Made by a program: the position numbers and the translations under genes. Shown piece after piece: positions 37,104 to 49,660 of a stretch of 64,000 nt of DNA. Source of the DNA: Sanghuangporus weigelae (taxonomy: Eukaryota > Basidiomycota > Agaricomycetes > Hymenochaetales > Hymenochaetaceae); the NCBI GenBank assembly GCA_033182465.1, contig CP137322.1, forward strand, positions 744,001 to 808,000. The letters run 5' to 3'. The notes beneath the pieces were generated by a model. The model had not been told where the DNA came from. It made no database searches and worked only from the letters and a program-made list of their open reading frames with translations. Every line of letters starts with the position of its first letter. The stretch's first letter is position 1.

Positions 37104-39648
37104 CTAGTTGACGTCTTCTATATGCCCTCGACGCGCTTCTGCATCAATGTGTACGATAAATTCAACAAGGAAGCGTACTTGTTCGTACGTCTCGATGGCT
37201 TTAAGGCTTCGCCTTCGACGAATGACGATCAGCGCCCGCTCTACGAGCTGGAGTGTACCCCGACACACGCGCGGGACGTTCGCTTGAAGTGATGTCAGTG
37301 AGTTCGATATCTGATTATTCTGATTCGCCATCGATGATAAGTTCGGCGCAGCCTGGGTTTGCAGAGATTGCTGAGACGGGCCGTTCAGAGTTTCGGCGTT
37401 ATTCCAAGTCATACAAGGATTTCGACACTGCGAATGCTTGCTGCATGACTTGGCGCAAATTTCTGGGTCCTTCCAACCAAGTAATCCAAGCTTGATCATC
37501 CAGCAACACGCTACGAGACCAGCGCGACCCATACCGCCTCTACAGTGCGCTAGTACATGGATACCGCGCATTGTATAGGACTCAATGATGCGCTTCAGCT
37601 GCACGTCAAGTGACGCAGGCGAAAGCGGTGCAAGCCCCTCGGGCATTGGTATCCTATAATTACAGAGCATCATTGAACACAGAACCGTAGTAGAAAGTGA
37701 ATGTACGAACCGGAGAACGTCCAGACCAAGTTCGTTCGCTATGCCGGCGTATTCATTCCAAGAAGCTCCAAGATAATCAAGCTCCTCATCATCCAGACAA
37801 CTAATTCACAAGCCAAAATTAGACTGAATATGATTTTCCCGATGTTTAATTAAAACACACCATATAACACACGCGGTTCCGATCTCTTTCATCCTGCTGA
37901 GGTCCGATCGCAAGTCCCTACAAATAGCACCTCGGCCCTTTACAGGACCCGTGAGACGTACTTCACACATGTGTCGAGTGTCAGTCATCAATGACTAAAA
38001 GTCAGAAAGCGAGTCATATGCACCTTTCTTCCCAGGACATGAGCTGAGATACAGATTCCCCAGATGCTGTACACCAACAGGATTTTGCATTTGTGTCTCG
38101 TCAATTGAAGCTGAAGCCACTTGGGGAAGAGCATTAGGAAGACCTGATGGAAGGGACGGAGGAAGCATGAGTCCGATCGCGCCATTGCTATTCGTAAGCT
38201 CATCTTGTTGGCTGTCTTGCTTCGATGGACGAGACTCCGAAATCACAGAAGGAGAAGGTACAACGGATGGCAGAGTTTCTAAGCGTTTCGTTGGAACTTC
38301 GGGACTTGATCTATTCCGGGCGAGGCATTGCCAAGGATCCTTCAAGTTCGACACCCTGCGCTGGGAATTCTTGAAATTTCGAAACACGGGGGGAGCCGAA
38401 GTTGCACGGCCATGTCGCTGTCGTCTTCGAACTACGCCTCTAGGTGGACTGGGCGGTAAAGGCGCCGGATGAGGAAGTACGGGAGGGTGCGGAAATTCAC
38501 TTGGCGGACGTATCCTATGAATGTCTTGGGAGGGAACGTACAGTGGTCGAGGCGGTAATGAAAGTTCGCCATTAAGTGCATTCTGAAGCTCGTTGCTCCC
38601 TTGTTCAGACCATGTTAACGATACGGGCTGACGTGCTATTGGTGGGTAGGACGGATGTCCTGGTCGGTAAAACGGACTGCAAGTCAGGAATCCCCGCGAG
38701 AAAGGAGCAGTCAGACGGTCCAAATGATAGTTGTCGGGGACGTGAAACAAAATCGGTGAGGCGGAGGACGAAGACATGAGCCGCGACCCGATAGTAGGAA
38801 GAGCGTCAGACGGTATAACCATGGAAATGCTGGTCAGACAAAACGTCAGTCATACAATTACAATCGAACAAACAAAAGAGAGCGTACTTTATGGGATGCG
38901 ATTGGGAGGTCTTAGTGATGTGTGCCGTTGTCATCTGGGATGAAATCGCGGCGGATATCTCCTGCGAGATATCTGAGATTGGACCGGTCACCATCGCGGG
39001 CGATGTCTGCCCCTCTGAATTGTACTGAGCCACCAGGCATGTTTTCTCTTGAGTATCGCGACCGCTTCGTTCGCTGATCCACCAAGACTGCCGCTCTGAA
39101 TTCTGAGCCTGTCGCGCGCGTAATTCTCGCACCTGCGCTGGTGCTTGCAGAGAAAATGGCACATACGCAGCTACAGAACCTATAAGAAGCCACATCTTAG
39201 ACACAATCGATAAATTCAATTTTATTACTCACCTCTCTGTCGTTCATTTTTGAGTCTGTTGTATTCGCTCAAATGATGCCCCGAAGCTAAATGCGCGAGC
39301 TAAAGCAGAGCACTTAGAGACTTTGCATAACAAGGGCATATACCGGAAACCACATACCTGAGCGGCAAACAACCTTTCGTGCACGGGCACTTCCACTGCT
39401 GGTCGCGGGAGTGGAGGAGGAGCTTCCTGCACAGCCAGCTCTGGTAGCTGAATCGGTACAGGAACATGCACCGGTATTGGTATCGGATTCGGCGCAGGTA
39501 AAGGTAATGGCGCGTGGATCGAGAAGGGAGCAGCGAGGGGCGGGACGGGTGTCACTGGAACGGGGATCTGGTATACATCCAAGTGTGCTGGGACCGTCCG
39601 TGTCGGCGACTGCAACGCGACGGACGGGGACTGTGCAGCAACCAACAT
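37104..39648 (-). CDS. CDKN3/KAP-like dual-specificity phosphatase with long proline-rich N-terminus
   Basis: Seven exons: 39648-39358, 39299-39233, 39179-38888, 38829-38024, 37960-37861, 37800-37711 and 37653-37104, giving 731 residues. Residues 1-97 are Pro/Val-rich (repeats of P-x-P and V-P-V); residues to about 480 are Ser/Pro/Gln-rich and disordered. The phosphatase domain starts near 485 (Y-L-S-S-C-P-G-K-K-V-R-L-T-G) and contains R-D-L-R-S-D-L and C-L-D-D-E-E-L. The signature is H-C-R-G-G-M-G-R-A-G, with catalytic Cys about 586 and Arg about 592. A conserved D-D precedes the active site. A further 140 residues follow, ending with basic R-R-R-R-S and E-x-x-R-F. This fits the cyclin-dependent kinase inhibitor 3 (KAP) class, which dephosphorylates the CDK activation loop. 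The long N-terminal extension is unlike the ~210-residue human enzyme. Confidence 0.82.
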
Positions 39649-41149
39649 TGACCCGCACTATCTTTTTCGACGAGTTTTGTCGTGATGTTGTTGAACGTCG
39701 TGGTGAGTGGCTAAGAAGAGACGGAGGACGATTCGGTTGGAATGGAACGTCTTAAACTTTAAGCAGACAACACGCTTCAAGTGCAACGCGACCATATCGC
39801 GTCTTCCTTCGGCATTCTCCGTGAGAATCTGATTGGAACAGTCGCGTGTGAAAGAAAGAGAAGGATAACAAACAAAGAAATTTTTTTAGCGCCAGTGGTT
39901 CTTGCAGACAGATCCTGAAAACCTACTAAGCGCCTCTTCAGCCAACTCGAAAATATCTTTATAGATCAATTATCAGTACCTTGATTACTTGTACAGGAAT
40001 TTGAAATCTCATCCTAATGTGCTACAACGTTTGGGGGCGTGTAAATAGGATCGTGTTTCCGTTTCGTGTCGCCCATTTACTTCCGGTGCTATGAAGCACC
40101 GTGATCGGTAAAGTTAGGTACAGCTATCCACGCCTCCGAGTCTGATCTGCACGTTCAGTCAGATCTAAGTAGATTGAGTTAATTAGGCCACAAGGCGCAA
40201 TACACTACCACCCGGAACTTGAAACTGTCCTTCTCCCGCGTCTGTATAAAGATGATGTAGAAATTTGAGTTGAGGTCAATATCCTCGTCAAATGCTATAG
40301 TATCTCGAGCATGGCAATCCACAATCTTTCCTCACAAGTTAAAAACGCAGATATTATTATAGTATGAAAAGAAAAAATGCGACCGATTGTCCCTCAGCTA
40401 TTGAGTCGAAAAAGATGCAAACGGATCCGGGTCACCAGAGACAGGAAACAGGAAACAATGAAACATAATATCAAACAAGGAAAACGACAGAGTTAATGTA
40501 TGGAGATCCAGTTACCAATATACAATGAGTGAGAGAGGCTGGTTTACTTTTACTGCGGCTGATCGAGTCGTATTAAGATCCGCTTCATAAACAAAGCTAG
40601 CCAAAACGCAAGAACTGTCCATCTGTCGAACAAACAGAGAGAAAGAGAAAAAAAAGAAACAGTATGTATATGTATATACAAATTATATTTCCATTCCCCA
40701 CATACGCACACGCGTAATGTTACGCGGCGGCACAGAAACAGCTATAGAAGAGAACGAAAAACGCGCGCGGCGCGTCCCCTCCAGAGATAGAGATGGAAAT
40801 ATTATAAAGAGGATGAGGACGAAAGGACAGGACAGAGATAGAGACAGAGAGAGGGACTGGGAGATCCAGGTATAGTCGTCAAAGGAGGGAATCAATAAAT
40901 CAAATTTGAGGATTTGTCGAGGTGCCAACAGACATAAGGGGGTGCTAAACAAATGAGGAATGATAATGCATGGTTGACGGGACACGAAGACACTATGTAG
41001 GCGATAGGAGATGGGAAGGAGCAAGTTGAAGTTCCATTGATGGCAGACACAAATGCGAAGTGAAGTTGATGTTAGCAATAGAGTCCGAATTGTAAGAGAG
41101 AAGAAGAGAGCGGGCGTTGGATGTGCAGACAGACATGCAAGCAGTCGTT
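39649..41149. other. Intergenic, phosphatase promoter and chitin synthase 3' region
   Basis: About 1.5 kb without a gene. A perfect small hairpin (CGGTGCT / AGCACCG) lies at about 40083-40100. From about 40600 to 40860 the plus strand is strongly purine-rich (AAAGAGAAAGAG..., AGAGATAGAGAC), i.e. pyrimidine-rich on the chitin synthase strand, probably its 3' untranslated region. The 131-codon minus-strand frame at 40683-41078 is a product of this low-complexity sequence. Confidence 0.5.
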
Positions 41150-44100
41150 TCAGATACGATTCGCTGGGTCCAGAGGCCCAAGTGGACCATACGAGCGTGG
41201 ATCTGGAGGTCCACCCCGCCCACCGCTCCGTTGTCGAGCGTGCGTTTGTGTTCTCCCGATAGCACTGCTCATCGCATTCGGCCCTGTTGGAGTCACAGGC
41301 GACATCACCGCCGGAACATGTACGGGACCTCCCTCTGTCCGTGATACAGGCGAATATTGCACGTTACCGTTCCCTAACCTCGCAGGCCCATCTGATAATT
41401 GATATCGCGGCAGACTCCCCGCAGAGCTTGATGAACTCGGTATGAGGTGCTGTCGCGATAGGTTCCGATCGCTATCAAAACCACTCTCTAGCATCGCTTC
41501 AAGATCAGATGCATCGACTGTGTCTGCAGATTGCAAGACATCGTTGCGGGGAAGAAGAACGCCCGTAGCCGGTGGAGGGAACGCGGGGCTGTTCTCGTTG
41601 TAGCCACCAATGTTTGGTCCCCACACATCTTCCTCTGAAGACGTGACAGATATCGTATCGGAAGCGTCGTATTGGCTCGAGACTTCCGAGCGCACACCGA
41701 GATTGGCATATGAATTGTATCCGTTCGGGAATGCACGTTCCAGCTCTCGACGTCGTCGCTCTTCGCGTTTGATCTTACGCAGCCGCGACCGCTCCCAATC
41801 TTCCCATCGTCTCAGCGGAACAGATGTCCCATCAAACACGCCATCTCCTTCACCATGCGCTGCTCCTTTGCGTTCACCTTCCACTTTTCTAAACATGGGA
41901 TCAGCAACAGTATACACAAAACAACACGAGATGTAACATACCGTGTTTCACCCCAAGAGAAATCATCAAAGTGCCAGAATGCATAGACAGGAAGGACGAA
42001 ATTCCATATCGGCAATGCAACCAAGTAGATCAACATCCAGAACACATACACGATCTTGCGTGTTGTGATCAAGATGAGTACACCCGGAAGACCGATGACG
42101 GCGACAAGCAAAGTAAGCGGGATAGCTTCCTCAAACGATTTCGGAGGGTTCATGGCCATACCAACAATCAACGAATACGTGAGCGCAATCGCGATTGGCA
42201 ATACAACAGTACCCAACAGATCCATAAACACAATGAACTGCATGCTGAAGCAAAACGTTCCACACAAATTCGGTACGAGTACGAGCTCCATCAGGTTATG
42301 GATAGTCGAGTTGATCCACCGTCGGCGCTGAGAAAGCAGCACCTTAAACGTATCGGGCACCACCGTGCGACACCTCGCCTGAGGTAAGAACATCATCTTC
42401 CGATTTGGGAACGTTCGCAAGAGCAACGTCGTCAGGAACCGATCTTCACCGAGTAGAAGAAGGTTCTTCTGGTGCAGAGTCGTAACTTCGCTCTGGCTGT
42501 ATTCGCGTACGATTTCCGGTTTCGTAATGAGAGGCACCCAATCGTCCCCACTAGTCTTTCGAGCTTTCAGACGGAACATGGAGAAACATCCTGGCAGACA
42601 GGTCACACCACCGAAAACGGACTCGAAGGCCTTGGCCATATGATGCGAGATGAAATACTCGTAGACCTGAATTGCAGTTACCCAAGACTGCCGTTTGTTC
42701 GCAATACGTGTCTCTCCACAAACACCCATAATCAGCGGATCGTGGTGCATACAATTGACCAGTGCTTTCAACGATTCGGGATAGACCTTTGTATCGGCAT
42801 CAACCTAAACGGGATATTAGGACCGTGAAGCACAGTAAGGAAAAAGTGGACGAAACGCACCATCAAGCAAACCTCAAAGTAGTCTGGCGTAACACCCATA
42901 AGGATGTGTATTTTCCGGAAGAGGTCGAAATCGAGTGGCGACATCCGATCGTTATACGTAACGCGCGAGAAGAAGTTCATCAAAATAAGCTGCGAATCAC
43001 GCTTGCCACGATTTCCAGGCTTCTTGTCCGTCTGTGCTTCTTGCTCGGTACCACATTTCACTACGATAATCGTAGGTGTACGGCGTCCCGCAACGGCTAA
43101 TTCCAAATATTAGCAAACGAAGTCTTGGGACAGCCGAACCACGACTTACTGTAATGACCAGCATAGACCATGGCCCTGTTTTCTCTCTTCTTCCCAGACC
43201 CAACAGCGATGTAACTCATCGGCATGGGATCACCGAACCGCGGATCCGCGTCCAACAAGCTCACACAAGTATCCGGCGTACTGCGTTTCTCGCCCGCACC
43301 TGTGATCATCCCATCGGCAACCACAAAAAGAAGCTTACGCTCATCGGCGTAATTCGTGCGCGAGATTGAGTCTAACGTTGTCCGAAGTGAGCTCTCGCCC
43401 TCCGAATAACACGTGACGAGACAGACGGTGAAGAGCTCTGCGCCGATTTGAGCAAGGGTTATCGTCGGAGCGGTGCCCTCTGTGCTGCCGACAAGCGTCG
43501 TCGAGGAATTGGAAGGCTTCAGAGACCTGGGAGGTCCTCTAATGCTTTTTTGCAGCTTGCCATTCGACCATGGTGCTACCCCTGTTCGGTTATCTACTGC
43601 GACATTCGCGCCTCCAGGAAGCACTGCAGGACTGACAGCCGTTCGACGTAGCAAGGCCGAATCTGGATTGCCCGCAAGTCTACCGGAGATTATCCAACTG
43701 AAAACGCAAGCCATCACAAAGCGAACCAAAACAAGCCCAAGGATGACGATCAAGCCAGCGTAGAGGACAAGCTGAGATACGAAACAGCCCGGCGTGATCT
43801 TGTCGATATTTCCTGCAAAATAGCGTTGCTTCAAACAGCCGACGGACGACTTCAGGTCCGAGCGACCATAAAATAAACGCGTCCCATCTTTTCCACCACC
43901 AACCGATTCGGCACTGATAATCGTGCGCAGGGCGGTATCGACATCGTCTCCATTGATCGCGTTGGGATGCAGGGAGAAATATGGGTCCATATTAAGGACT
44001 GCGCCATCAATGACAATGTAGTTCTTCAGACGTGCCACTTGATCCCAATCATAGCCAACAAGAAGGGTCTGATTTGTGAGCGCTAAGGACGAAAACGTCG

Positions 44101-44770
44101 AAGTAGAGTTGAGATTCCCGAGGGTGCAGTTCGTCTGCGAATTGCACGGAGAATCTAGCGCAACACGAAAATTGAGTCCGTTGCAAGCCGGGAAATTTGC
44201 CGCTTCGCGTTGGAACAAATAAGTGATATCTTGACCTGGCAATGAGTGGGCTAGATTAAGGACAGAAGCTGGAGTATTTCCCGAGGCAAGGAACGTCCAG
44301 CCTTGAATGCCCACAGAGTTTTCCAGACCCCCAAGACGTTGGAACTTGCTGGAGTTGCTGTCGCTGTTGGACGGACAAAGGACTCGCTGCATTCCCACCG
44401 TCATGAATCCGACAATGCCACCCAGGCACACCGCGGTGAAGCAGAGCGCGACTTTTTCCCTCCATGCCTGCCGTACCGGTTTGGTTTTCAGGCCACCAAT
44501 TGAGCTGAGAAGGACGCCGGGAGCCCAAACAGTGATGATGCGAGAGAAGAGAGTCCAGGTATCCCAGCCTGAATCTGAGCTAGAAGGTACGGCGGTTGTA
44601 GTGCCGCCAAGTGGTGCAGACGGCTTGATAAGTGGAACAGGCGCGATGCCGCGTTCTGGACGAGTGAGGGTCTTGGCACGGCGAATGGTACCCGCGGACG
44701 CAGGCGGTCTCGTAGTCGGGATGGGAACGTCGGAAGGGTCGTAAGGTGCAAAACGAGCGTGAGGAGACAT
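41150..44770 (-). CDS. Chitin synthase, class IV (CHS3-like) type
   Basis: Exons 44770-43150, 43096-42861, 42804-41942 and 41888-41150 encode 1152 residues. N-terminal membrane segments flank a cytochrome-b5-like/extracellular region with several N-x-T/S sites. The catalytic domain has [16 protein letters not shown] (about 620), G-E-D-R (about 738) and the signature Q-R-R-R-W (about 778), followed by a cluster of membrane helices. The tail of 245 residues is Ser/Pro-rich. It is a plasma-membrane glycosyltransferase that polymerises UDP-GlcNAc into cell-wall chitin; class IV enzymes make most wall chitin and need a Chs4-type activator. The frame stays open upstream to about 44932 but starts there only with TTG, so I chose the ATG at 44770. 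An additional 5' exon is possible. Confidence 0.9.
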
Positions 44771-45817
44771 GACTGTAGGAGAGAAAGAGCGTGAAGAAGA
44801 GTGTTCGTAGTCGACCGCGCTTGCGCTGCCGAACGAGTAACGAACGGACGTTTTGAATTGAGAGGGTGACGTTGGCGTTGAGGAGGACGGGGGCCGACGA
44901 CGAAGGTGAATGAAGATGGGAGAGGATGGCAAATTGAATGTTCCTTCCTGATTGGATCATGCGTCGCGTCCTTCTTTGTCGACGTTCCAGACCGGCTTTT
45001 ATTTCACTATTTTTCAGATGCCCTCGCTTCAGCACGAAACAAGTGTTTCACCACCAAGAGAAATGGCGAGGGCAAAAATTATCTTTTTGAACTTTTTGGT
45101 GTCTTTGCCAAGATAGCGACAAAAGCTCTCATCCAATCGATACCATTCTGTGACCTTCGGGAACGCGTGCTGTATGCACACTCCTCCGGTGTGGGGATGC
45201 TCTGAGAGAGAAGTCTAGAATGGCATAGTATGATTTTTCTTTCAGCATTTATTTTCTTGACTGTCCAGTAAGTATATCTCAATCTTTCAGAAATAAGCGT
45301 AGTAAAGCGCCATTTCGCTTATCTCTCAAATGCATCACTTTCCATGAACCGAAAATTAACTGGCTCTCCCTCTTAAAAGTTGACTGTCAATTATCTCATT
45401 TGTCCTTTAGCCAGGAAATGCGCAAGAAAACTTCCCAATTTTACTGCACCGTGGTTTACAAGGTTTTCGGCGGGATAAATTCCAGGAAGGATGAGAGACC
45501 GAGTGAGATTAGGTGTGAAAATATGAGTACTAGTCGCAAGCGGCAGCAGGACGTGAAGTACAGCCAGGAGAAAACACGATGGGAACTTGGGCTGAAAATG
45601 GTTCTCTTGCAAAGGAGGATTCACGATTCCCTGCCCAATATTGGACCTTACGTCTTATGACTCTTATCAAATACAACAATATATAATGATTTGATTTGTT
45701 AGTTACACTCCAGGAATAGAGAGTTGCCTGACCTAAAGGGATTGCACTGCGCGGGATGTTTCTTCGCCTCCGGTGGGGGTGTTTCCTCTCCGACTAGTGC
45801 TGTTCAACACCGTGACA
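44771..45817. other. Intergenic, chitin synthase promoter side
   Basis: About 1.05 kb between the chitin synthase start and the MFS pseudogene. Open frames of up to 150 codons overlap the chitin synthase 5' end in other frames and have no motif. No other gene supported. Confidence 0.5.
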
Positions 45818-47382
45818 ATGTCAAGAATTGCCAGTTCTCTTACCGAAAATACCGTTACGGCCGCTTGGCGGCCGCCGTCAAGCACTCTTGTTGACGTCGA
45901 AAAGCAATCTGAATCTTACATAGATGGTCCTCCTGAAGATGCTAAACCTACTGTCGTCGAACAGTCGGCAAAGGAGAATCCAGAATTGCATTGGAGTGAG
46001 GACGAGGTTCAAGAAATTCCATACAAGTAGGTTTCTTGGTTCTTCACAAGTGGATTCAGTAAATATTGGGTGCAACGATGGGCATCGCGAGCATCATTGG
46101 CTCACTTTTAGGAGGCGCTCTTACAGACCATGTCAGCTGGCGTTGGTACTTTTAGATTAATCTCCCCCTTGGAGGGCTCGCGATGGCCCTGTTCTTTTTC
46201 TTTCTTCACCTGAATCTTATTAAAAAGCGAACTATTCGCGAAGCGGCTTCGGCATTTGATTTCGTCGGGCTATCCCTCCTCACATCGGGCGTCATTCTCT
46301 TCCTATTCGGTCTTGAAGACGCCAATACCGCCTCGCGTGGTTGGCACGACCCGCAAACGCTCGCACCTCTCATAATCGGAGTCGTCCTCTTCATATCCGG
46401 ATTATTAAACGAGGTCATCACAAACCGCGAATCAATCATCCCGCCGAGGCTATTCAAAACACGCACAACAGCGGGGTGCCTCATCAGCGTGTTCATCCAC
46501 TCCTTCGTCTTCTTCAGCGTCGTCTACTACATACCTCTCTACCTCCAAATTCGCGGGTCGAGCGCGACGATGACTGGTGTCCGGCAGTTTCCCCTACCCA
46601 TCGGAGCGGCGATAACGTCGATGGGCACAGGTATGACGTTACCCAAGACGGGGAATTACCGGCCGGTGCTTTGGGCGGGCGGTGCGATTATGACGCTTGG
46701 AATTGGGCTGTTGATCATGCTTGATGAGAAGACGAGCGTTGTGAAGCAGGAAGTTTGGCCTTTTGCTTTTGGGATTGGCGTGGGTTGTCTTTTCCAGATC
46801 CCGCTTATTGCGTTGCACGCTGCGATGCCGCTGAAGGATATGGCTACGAGCACGGCGACGTATCAGCTCCTTCGGTACGTTCCACCTCGTAATACTCATG
46901 CAGGTGGAAATATTGGATTGTTCTTGTTTCGTGCAGGATGCTCGGTGGGACGGTCAGCATCTCCATCGGAAACACCATCTTCCAATCAGAGGTATCAAAG
47001 CAACTCAAGGATATCCCTGGGGTACCCTCCTCGCCAAACTCCAACTTACCAGACTTCATATCCGTATCTCGCATCCAGCCCGAATCGCTCCGCCAACAAA
47101 TTACTCACGCATTGACGCGTAGCATTGCGACAATCTTCATCGCGTTCACGCCGGTTTCTTTCGTGTCGTTACTACTTCGTGAGTACGATTGCCTCGACCG
47201 GCCTCTTTTCTCACATCATCTTTCTTTTTGTCTCCCCAGTGCTGACTGTCCGACAATATTCGCTGAGGAGGAATTTCGAACGCGCACCGAAACAAGAGAA
47301 AGAGGTCGTCTCAACTGAGCCACTTCCGACGGAAGCAAATCTCAAGGACGGCAGTCCGTGCAGTGTTTCGAACGTTTCCTGA
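45818..47382 (+). pseudogene. MFS transporter copy C, internally deleted pseudogene
   Basis: The first exon (45818-46026) ends E-V-Q-E-I-P-Y-K with the donor at the same place as in the intact copies. About 40 bp later the sequence is already inside the large exon (from about 46066, G-A-T-M-G-I-A-S). Exons 2-7 and the first ~33 nt of exon 8 are therefore gone, removing the first several membrane segments. A TAG at 46153-46155 replaces the Trp codon of the conserved F-W-I-N. Downstream the frame is clean: exon 8 ends at 46874, then 46937-47178 (242 nt, as in the other copies) and 47240-47382, with intact splice sites. One large deletion and one stop in otherwise well-kept sequence suggest fairly recent loss of function. 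A truncated protein from an internal ATG is conceivable but would lack half the transporter. Confidence 0.85.
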
Positions 47383-47629
47383 TAGTCATCCTTGCAGGAT
47401 CTGTATGAATACTAACCGCTTTACTTTTCTCAAAAGCTTGCAATGTATGCTAGAGCAATGATCAATCTGATGTGTTATAATTAGCCATGAGCATCACGAC
47501 AAGACTTGGAAAAAATTGTTGCACAGCATTAACGAATACAGAAGAAAAAATTACAGAGACTGAGAAAAACGAGATCAGTAGGTAGAATGCAAGGAAGGGA
47601 AGTAACGAGCACACCGGTTTTACCAAAAT

Positions 47630-49517
47630 CTAAATATCGAACCGACGAACTTCGACACCATACGCGTCGGACGTGACGATCCTTCGTTCATCGAATACAA
47701 CTGATCCAAGAGGTGTGCCCATAGGAACATCTTCACTCCAGTCAATATTAAACTTGTCGTCATCTTCGGATTCCGATGAAAGGCCGTCGACAAAAACACT
47801 AGAGCTTGGACTTGAACTGGACCTTGACGGACTCACTGACGGTGCTGAAGGGAGAGACGCAGCTCGTCGTGGACGTTGCACTTCAACGCCCCAGTCCCGT
47901 TCGAGATCCCATACCCACAGACTTCCGTCTGCACCTCGACTTACGCATCGACCGTCTGCTAAAGCGAGAGATATGACGGGTCCGATATGTCCGTATAAAT
48001 GACGAACGAAATTCAATCGCGGTCCATTAGTAGACGAGGAATAGGAGGGAATGTGCAATCGATAAAGCTGCAAAGCGCAAGCAGTGCTGCCTAATCTTCG
48101 TTTTGAGGACGAGGAGAATGACGAGGACGAAAGGGGTAAGGGTCGATCGGCGGGAGCGAGTACAACCCATTTCCCGTCTGTCTGCACATCCGCCACTCGC
48201 GCAGCTCTACGGCTCCACTGCTCTTTCATCACGCGCAACGCAGCTTCATCTAGCCAACCAATCGGTACGTCGAATGCACGTACAGTTTTCGATGCAGTGA
48301 CTGTGAATGGTCTTGAAGAATCTTCCTCCTCTCTATCCTCCCTAGCCGTAGAGTCGGGATTGGCAGGCGAGATCGTAAGGACGGTAACTGCAATACTCCA
48401 TTCCGAAGGATACACTGGAGCCGAATACGCCAATATAAGCCTGTAGCCCTTCGGACCCGACGTCAGGACCATCGAAGTTGGTGGATAAGAGGAGAACGAA
48501 GTGAGTATTTGTGTATGAACGACGCCATCAGTTAAATCATATAATGATAATTTGAATGAATGTGAAAGTGTCACAAGCAGCGGATGGTGATAAGCTGCTT
48601 GTCTTATGGGTGCTGTTCGATCTGTCTTGCCGCGAGGGTGGTAAGTCAACAGTAGACGTGAATGTTGCGGCTGGTTATGATCAACCAAGAAGATGGAGAA
48701 TTCTCCTGTGTCATAAAAAGCAGCCACCCGAAGATTATCACCGCCAGCGGAAGGTGGAGACTGATCGAGTGCAAGCGCCGTAATATGCGTCGCACTTTGC
48801 TCCTTGAGCTTCCCCTTCAAAATGTAAGGGGCGGCACCGTGTCTATGCAGATATACATGTGGCGAGACACCCGGCAGTGAGGATGTTGTTACCGTGACGG
48901 ATCCAGCAAGTAAAGCACATCCATGAGCTGTGCCGGACAGATATGCGCTAGCGCCAGGCGCCAGGTCTAAAGGATCCTTGAACCGCTCAAGTTGACAGCG
49001 GCCTGTGGGCCGATGAGGTCAATCTGCTTTGGGTCTCAGAGCTCGTCAAACGCACCCCTTCGCCAATTCAGGCTTATGCGAAACATCCACTTCCAATCTA
49101 CATAATCTGAATCGTCGTAATTTTTATTCGATCTGTAAGTGTGCGGAAGCGGTCTTATTGCGCGGCCGTCGTGTCTGTTTACAAAACCTCGGGAACCTCT
49201 GAGACGCAATCTCCCGTATTCACGGATGAATTGCGTCTTCCATAACTAAATGTACAAACATGAGAACCTACCAATCCAAATGGAAAATATAAGCATCATA
49301 CCTGGTTATCTGACGCAAGACGAGACCAAAGCCAGTTGGTCGACTGAATTGCGCAAAGGTCGGTCCATGAAAGGTATGAGAAGATAACAAGGACGAGCTC
49401 GTCGTAGAATGACGAGTCGAAATTAAGCAACGGAGTCGATAAAACGATCTGATCAGTACTTGTATGCTGCCGTTTCGTGGCTGGCAAAGGGGCTGGCGAC
49501 AGTCTGTGCTTCGACAT
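47630..49517 (-). CDS. F-box protein with C-terminal WD40-like repeats
   Basis: Exons 49517-49302, 49245-49056 and 49002-47630 give 592 residues. The F-box lies at about 33-72 (Y-D-E-L-V-L-V-I-F-S-Y-L-S-W-T-D-L-C-A-I...W-S-R-L-A) and is completed by L-W-K at the start of exon 2. The linker W-K-W-M-F-R-I-S-L-N-W-R-R-G-R-C is typical of fungal F-box/WD proteins. The remainder forms a degenerate beta-propeller, clearest in L-Y-G-H-I-G-P-V-I-S-L-A...G-A-D-G-S-L-W-V-W-D-L-E. The protein probably serves as substrate receptor of an SCF (Skp1-Cul1-F-box) ubiquitin ligase; the substrate is unknown. Two Ser-rich loops interrupt the propeller. I chose ATG 49517; upstream in-frame codons lack an ATG. Confidence 0.85.
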
Positions 49518-49660
49518 TGTGGTGGTTACGGTTCGAAGCACTTTGCCATTACAAAGCTGGAATTCGCCTTCGGGCGTAAGTTACGACGAATACAAATGAG
49601 GCAATCGACTTCGTTACGTAACTCATCAAAGCACCACATACGTAAATACAAGATACGGGT

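Noticed and set aside
40083-40100. Hairpin CGGTGCT-ATGA-AGCACCG as a terminator or small RNA
   Set aside because: A single 7-bp stem is expected by chance in this much sequence, and intrinsic terminators are not used by fungal RNA polymerase II.
40683-41078. 131-codon minus-strand frame after chitin synthase
   Set aside because: Translation is dominated by S-L-S-L-S-L from a CT repeat; it lies in the likely 3' untranslated region.
44580-45035. 151-codon minus-strand frame overlapping the chitin synthase 5' end
   Set aside because: It runs in a different frame over the coding sequence of chitin synthase and lacks any motif; a shadow frame.
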